Assembly (NCBI RefSeq): GCF_045984285.3
Contig: NZ_JBJQIK030000010.1
Span: forward strand, 122,081-186,080
Direction of reading: 5' to 3'
DNA from: Rugamonas sp045984285
Lineage (GTDB): Bacteria > Pseudomonadota > Gammaproteobacteria > Burkholderiales > Burkholderiaceae_D
DNA: 64,000 bases
The notes beneath the pieces were generated by a model. The model was not told the origin of the DNA and did not search any database. It saw only the letters and a list, made by a program, of their open reading frames with translations. A program made the position numbers and the translations under genes. Of this stretch, positions 60,808-64,000 are shown piece after piece. The first letter of the stretch is position 1. Every line of letters begins with the position of its first letter.

Positions 60808-61548
60808 ATGAAAACCGTTCTGATCACCGGCTGCTCTTCCGGCTTCGGCCTGGCGATTGCGCGCCACTTCCTGCAACAGGACTGGAATGTCATCGCAACG
60901 ATGCGCGTGCCGCGTCCCGAGCTGCTTCCGCAATCCGACAGGCTGCGCGTGCTGCCGCTCGACGTGACCGATGCCGCCAGCATCGCCGCCGTCATCGAGG
61001 CCGCGGGGCCGCTGGATGCGCTCGTGAACAATGCCGGCCTGGGCGCCATGTATCCGCTGGAAGGCATGTCGATGGAAGCAGCGCGCAATCTGTTCGAGAC
61101 CAACACCCTGGGCACCATCGCCATGACGCAGCAGGTGCTGCCAGGCTTCCGGGCCCGGCGCGCCGGCGTGATCGTCAATGTCACGTCCGCCGTAACGCTG
61201 AAGCCGCTGCCCTTGCTGTCCGTGTACAGCGCCTCCAAGGCTGCGGTCAATGCGTTCACCGAATCGCTCGCGCTCGAACTGGAACCGCTCGGCATCCGCA
61301 CCCACCTTGTGCTGCCGGGACGTTCACCTGAAACGAAGTTTGGAGAAAATGCACGAGGCCTCATGCAAGGCGATGTGCCGGCCGAGTACCAGCCAACGCT
61401 GGACGCCGTGTTCGCCAATGCCCGCGCCCCGGGTCCCGTTACCGAAGTGGACGACGTCACCCAAGCCGTCTGGCGGGCCGTGACCGATCCCGCGACGCCA
61501 CGACGGCTGCCGGCAGGAAAAGACGCGGAGATGCTCGCCGGTGCCTGA
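60808..61548 (+). CDS. Short-chain dehydrogenase/reductase
   Basis: 246 residues, classical SDR: nucleotide site TGCSSGFGLA, LDVTD, NNAG, active-site Ser in VNVTSAVT and YSASK catalytic Tyr/Lys. LPGRSPETKF follows, where most have a P-G motif. Cofactor probably NADP(H), as the Gly motif is followed by a basic residue downstream. AGGAG is seven bases upstream. Divergent from the AraC regulator, so probably induced by the carbonyl compound it reduces. Confidence 0.93.
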   Translation: MKTVLITGCSSGFGLAIARHFLQQDWNVIATMRVPRPELLPQSDRLRVLPLDVTDAASIAAVIEAAGPLDALVNNAGLGAMYPLEGMSMEAARNLFETNTLGTIAMTQQVLPGFRARRAGVIVNVTSAVTLKPLPLLSVYSASKAAVNAFTESLALELEPLGIRTHLVLPGRSPETKFGENARGLMQGDVPAEYQPTLDAVFANARAPGPVTEVDDVTQAVWRAVTDPATPRRLPAGKDAEMLAGA

Positions 61549-61567
61549 TGGCCGGCCGCAAAAAAAA

Positions 61568-61589
61568 ATGACCGGGAATACCCGGTCAT
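61568..61589. terminator. Rho-independent terminator between SDR and small membrane protein
   Basis: ATGACCGGG - AATA - CCCGGTCAT, a perfect 9-bp stem with an A-rich run on its left, giving a U tract for the leftward transcript. It lies 20 bases past the SDR stop and 8 past the leftward gene's stop. Confidence 0.85.
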
Positions 61590-61596
61590 CATTCGT

Positions 61597-61827
61597 TTAC
61601 TGGAGGGTTAAGTCCATTCCAAGTTTTCGCGCAAGGGCAAAGGTGGCAAAACCCAGGCCTGCGAGCGCCAGCGCGAAGCCCACAGCCGCAGCCCCCGCAG
61701 TTCTCAGCAGGGCGAGCTTGTCTTTCCGCCGCTCCCCTTGATCGTAGTGCCACTTGACGGCGAAAAACATGCCTACGGCTAAGGCGACAACCTTGAACGT
61801 GCCGAAGACGATAGGGAACCATTCCAT
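61597..61827 (-). CDS. Small two-helix membrane protein of unknown function
   Basis: 76 residues. Two hydrophobic helices (WFPIVFGTFKVVALAVGMFFA and AAAVGFALALAGLGFATFALA) join across a charged loop KWHYDQGERRKDK, which by the positive-inside rule lies in the cytoplasm. It ends at a good terminator (61568-61589). I do not recognise a family. The frame is open upstream only to the ATG at 61827; no clear ribosome site is visible, so the start is uncertain. Confidence 0.6.
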   Translation of the reverse strand: MEWFPIVFGTFKVVALAVGMFFAVKWHYDQGERRKDKLALLRTAGAAAVGFALALAGLGFATFALARKLGMDLTLQ

Positions 61828-62082
61828 GATGTTGAGCGATCCAGGAAAACTGCCGACTGCGGAGTACAGAGAGCGAAAAAGTTAGCGGCTGCCAAGGAAG
61901 CCTGCCATCCGTAAGGCATTCTACAGGTAAACAATTTTCTTTCATCGAGACAAAATGTCCCAGTTGCAAGCCATTCAAGAGGTGGTGTGGGCGCGAACCA
62001 CCAGGTAAGCATACTGCGGCCACGGCAGTTTACTGCGGTACGCTGTCAGTTACGCGCGCGCGTCCCACCCTACAATGCCTGA

Positions 62083-62257
62083 GCGCTTCGATCTCTCTGG
62101 AGTGCGTGCTGATCGGATTGCGCCCCTAACGCAGTCCGCTTCTGTGGGGGCAACTGCCCTGGGAACGTTTACAGTTGCCCGGAGCGGGCCGGCAGATGGT
62201 TTTGCCTGCCGTACATGCTCTTCCTTTGACCGGTGCGGCCCCGCACCGGTCTTTTTT
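62083..62257 (+). ncRNA. Candidate structured small RNA, four consecutive stem-loops and terminator
   Basis: In the 684-base gene-poor stretch 61828-62511, four hairpins follow one another. GGATTGCG/CGCAGTCC (62115-62137, one wobble pair), GGGCAACTG/CAGTTGCCC (62148-62180, perfect 9 bp), CGGCAG/CTGCCG (62190-62211) and the terminator GACCGGTGCGG/CCGCACCGGTC (62228-62251) followed by TTTTTT. A TACAAT -10 element lies at 62071-62076, giving a start near 62083 and a transcript of about 175 bases; the -35 is weak. No gene follows on this strand, so it is not a leader. It does not match SRP RNA or RNase P that I know. A weak 78-codon open frame overlaps it. Experimental support needed to call it real. 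Confidence 0.45.
62228..62257 (+). terminator. Strong rho-independent terminator in the intergenic stretch
   Basis: GACCGGTGCGG - CC - CCGCACCGGTC, a perfect 11-bp stem, followed directly by TTTTTT. There is no annotated gene ending here, so it ends an unknown rightward transcript (see the candidate RNA). Confidence 0.85.
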
Positions 62258-62465
62258 GCTGCGCACATACAAGCAATGCGCCACCAGTCCAGTCTATTCC
62301 CTGAACTTTAATGTTAGCGCCACGCCTAAGCTTGTGCGGCCAGCTCGCGTGCCGCTTGACACCACGATTTTGATTTGCGGGGATGAGGCTGCCCTAGGTC
62401 AGCATGCCCTGTTTGAATTGAATGTCCTTGGAGCATGAACGATCATGCACACGCCGGCGAGGCCC

Positions 62466-62499
62466 GGCCCTTTCCCTGGCTGGAGCCAGGGAAAGGGCC
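62466..62499 (-). terminator. Long inverted repeat after the repeat-protein gene
   Basis: GGCCCTTTCCCTGGCT - GG - AGCCAGGGAAAGGGCC, a perfect 16-bp stem with a 2-base centre, 13 bases beyond the stop of the leftward repeat-protein gene. It has no T tract on the minus strand but is strong enough to stop transcription or stabilise the mRNA end. Confidence 0.65.
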
Positions 62500-62511
62500 G
62501 TTCATCCCAGC

Positions 62512-64000
62512 TTACTTCGGCGCAGCCAGGAAGCCCGTCGCATGTCGCCGCAGGGCGTGCTGTTCCGGCGAGTCGGTTGGCGCGGCGGTCGCCGAGGACA
62601 ATTGTGTCGTCGCCTCGAAGCGCCTGATCGTATCAGCCATCGCAGACACCGTGAGGGCCGCGCTACTCTTGGCATCTGGCTGCAGTGTCAGCGGGCTGTC
62701 TGCCGGGAGGGCTGGCGGCAAGTTGCCGAAGGCCGCCATGGCTTGTGTCAGACCGCTGACGGTGCTACGCAGATTCGCCCCAGCAGCATTGGTGGCGAAC
62801 CAGACGTCAGCCATCTGGTGCGACTTGCCGTCCGCAGTCTGATAGCTCGACACCAGGCCGATCCTGTTGCCGTTGCTGTCGATGTCGGTTTGCGCCGCAT
62901 TCAGGCTCAGCGACGCAATACCGGCCTCTCCGAGGACGCGCACTTCGCCAGTCTGGCTGATGCCGTCGCCATCCGCGTCCACCCACACCTTCAGCTGGGT
63001 GAACCCGGTATCCCGTGCGTCCAGCGTGCCATCGCCATTACTGTCGAGCTCGCGGAGCGCCTGGTAGCCGTCCCGTGCCTTGCTGCCATCAGCCAAGGTC
63101 ACTGCACTACCGAACAGCTCGCTGCCATCATTGATCACGCCGTCACCATTGCGGTCACGTACCAGCAAGCCATCGGCCTTATCCACCCATCCGGTGTTAT
63201 CGCTGCGCCCATCCGCGTCGAGATCGAAGCGGGTGCCAGCGCGAATGCTGGTGGTCATCACGCCATTGCCGTCCAGGTCCAGCATGATCGGCGTCAGGAA
63301 GCCATCGAGCGCGGCGACCTGGGCCGAGGTCATGGCCGCTTGCTGGTCCGTGCTCCAGGCGTGCAGCTGCGACGAGTTCATCGCATGGATCTGGGCCGTC
63401 GACAGACCGACAATCTGCTGTTCGGTCATCGCCGCGAACTGACTGGTCGTCATGGCAGCGAAGGTCGAGGTACTCAGAGCCTGCATGTCGGCTGACTGCA
63501 TGGCGCGTACGTCGTCAGTGGACAGCGCCACGATCTGGCCGGCGGTCAGGGCTGACGCTTGCCCGGAACTCAGCGCCACAATCTGATTCTCGGTGAAGGC
63601 GCCAATCTGGCCTGACGACATCGCTGCAATCGTTGCCGTCCTGAGAACCGGCACGAGCAGCGAGCTCAGTCCGGCGATCGCCGCGGACGACAGCGACAGG
63701 AATTGTGCAGAAGCCATCCCTGCCACTTGTTGCGAACTCATGCCTGCAAGCTGCGAGGAGCCGATCGCCGCGATCGCGCCGGTATTGAGGGCGGCCAGTT
63801 GGCCGGTCGTCAGAGCGCCGAACTGATTACCGCTCAGGGACGAGACCTGCGCGGAGCCGAGGACGCTGATCGCAGCCGTGCGCAGCGCGCGCAGATCCTG
63901 TGTCTCCAGCGCCTGCAGCGTGTCCGACGACATCGCGGCCACCTGGACGCTGTTCAGCGCACCGGCCTGGGCCGAGGTCAGCGCCTTCACATGGCTGGCA
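62512..64000 (-). CDS. C-terminal part of a giant octapeptide-repeat, calcium-binding protein (5' end outside the window)
   Basis: About 495 codons, continuing past 64000: the frame stays open and keeps the repeat pattern to the edge, so the GTG at 63990 is not the start. Residues up to nt 63319 are at least 28 perfect 8-residue repeats, consensus hydrophobic-x-Ala-Leu/Met-Ser/Thr-Ser/Thr-x-Gln (for example VALSSGQ, AAMTTSQ), with no shift in register. Then come calcium-binding loops: LDLDGNGV, FDLDADGRSDN, DRNGDGVINDGSELFG, DSNGDGTLDARD and VDADGDGISQTGE, and a Ser/Thr/Ala-rich tail. The loops resemble those of large RTX-like secreted proteins of Massilia and Duganella. The octads could form a beta-solenoid. 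No signal or anchor is visible in this part. Confidence 0.75.
   Translation of the reverse strand, partial: ASHVKALTSAQAGALNSVQVAAMSSDTLQALETQDLRALRTAAISVLGSAQVSSLSGNQFGALTTGQLAALNTGAIAAIGSSQLAGMSSQQVAGMASAQFLSLSSAAIAGLSSLLVPVLRTATIAAMSSGQIGAFTENQIVALSSGQASALTAGQIVALSTDDVRAMQSADMQALSTSTFAAMTTSQFAAMTEQQIVGLSTAQIHAMNSSQLHAWSTDQQAAMTSAQVAALDGFLTPIMLDLDGNGVMTTSIRAGTRFDLDADGRSDNTGWVDKADGLLVRDRNGDGVINDGSELFGSAVTLADGSKARDGYQALRELDSNGDGTLDARDTGFTQLKVWVDADGDGISQTGEVRVLGEAGIASLSLNAAQTDIDSNGNRIGLVSSYQTADGKSHQMADVWFATNAAGANLRSTVSGLTQAMAAFGNLPPALPADSPLTLQPDAKSSAALTVSAMADTIRRFEATTQLSSATAAPTDSPEQHALRRHATGFLAAPK

Noticed and set aside
62075..62311. Small protein gene of 78 codons
   Set aside because: It has no ribosome site or recognisable domain and runs through four stem-loops and a strong terminator; a non-coding RNA fits better.
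63990..63990. GTG at 63990 as the start of the repeat protein
   Set aside because: The frame stays open to the window edge and codons before it continue the octapeptide pattern, with no ribosome site; the true start lies outside.
1..64000. Mobile elements, CRISPR, tRNA, rRNA
   Set aside because: No transposase, integrase, direct-repeat array or cloverleaf sequence was recognised on either strand by eye; a tRNA scan could still find one I missed.

Overview
The window is GC-rich, densely coded bacterial chromosome. Gene content points to an environmental betaproteobacterium, most likely Oxalobacteraceae (Massilia, Duganella or Janthinobacterium type). The grounds are three large TonB-dependent receptors, a subclass B3 metallo-beta-lactamase, RpfG-type signalling proteins, MipA/OmpV and TorF outer-membrane proteins, and a giant octapeptide-repeat calcium-binding protein. 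This placement is inference. I saw no rRNA, tRNA, CRISPR array, transposase, integrase or phage gene.

Region 1 (1-16169) is an organosulfur-acquisition island. It holds a sigma-54 enhancer-binding regulator of SfnR type, an NAD(P)H:FMN reductase, three SsuD-type flavin monooxygenases, two cytosolic DszB-like proteins, a complete Dpp/Opp-type ABC importer with a Tat lipoprotein, and a TonB-dependent receptor. Six sigma-54 -24/-12 promoters can be read. Four of them form two divergent pairs, and each pair surrounds two 15-bp palindromes spaced 30-32 bp apart, which are probable activator sites. One DszB-like protein keeps the Cys/His/Arg catalytic set of the sulfinate desulfinase and the other has lost the Cys. 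The likely scheme is uptake of an organosulfur compound, monooxygenation to sulfinate or sulfite, and desulfination.

Region 2 (16404-24204) is a signalling array: three CheY-type receiver proteins (one carrying a degenerate HD-GYP), an HDOD protein, a PAS histidine kinase, a TorF-type outer-membrane protein and a chemoreceptor. A B3 metallo-beta-lactamase and a DoxX protein follow (24259-25584).

Region 3 (25662-39022) looks like an undescribed carboxylate catabolic locus: class II aldolase-like protein, LysR, AtuA-family (DUF1446) plus DUF4387 pair, MipA/OmpV porin, an aconitase-family LeuC/LeuD pair, a helix-turn-helix/citrate-synthase fusion lacking expected active-site residues, a CitMHS transporter, a 2-hydroxyacid dehydrogenase, a TonB receptor and a second LysR.

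Region 4 (39133-45839) has RidA, an MFS exporter and a DUF6130-alpha/beta-hydrolase fusion, with a MarR repressor whose 16-bp operator is found three times. It continues with an ECF sigma factor, a stand-alone ClpP paralogue, a DUF188 protein, and a TetR repressor with its target and two matching operators.

Region 5 (45951-60711) has a secreted heparinase II/III-type lyase, an SbmA/YddA-type ABC exporter, and an operon TonB receptor - HyuA-like - DUF917 - NCS1 permease, divergent from a MalT-type LuxR activator. An AraC regulator and a divergent short-chain dehydrogenase follow.

Region 6 (61568-64000) has a small two-helix membrane protein, a gene-poor stretch containing a candidate structured small RNA with a strong terminator, and the 3' part of a giant protein built from at least 28 in-register octapeptide repeats followed by calcium-binding loops.
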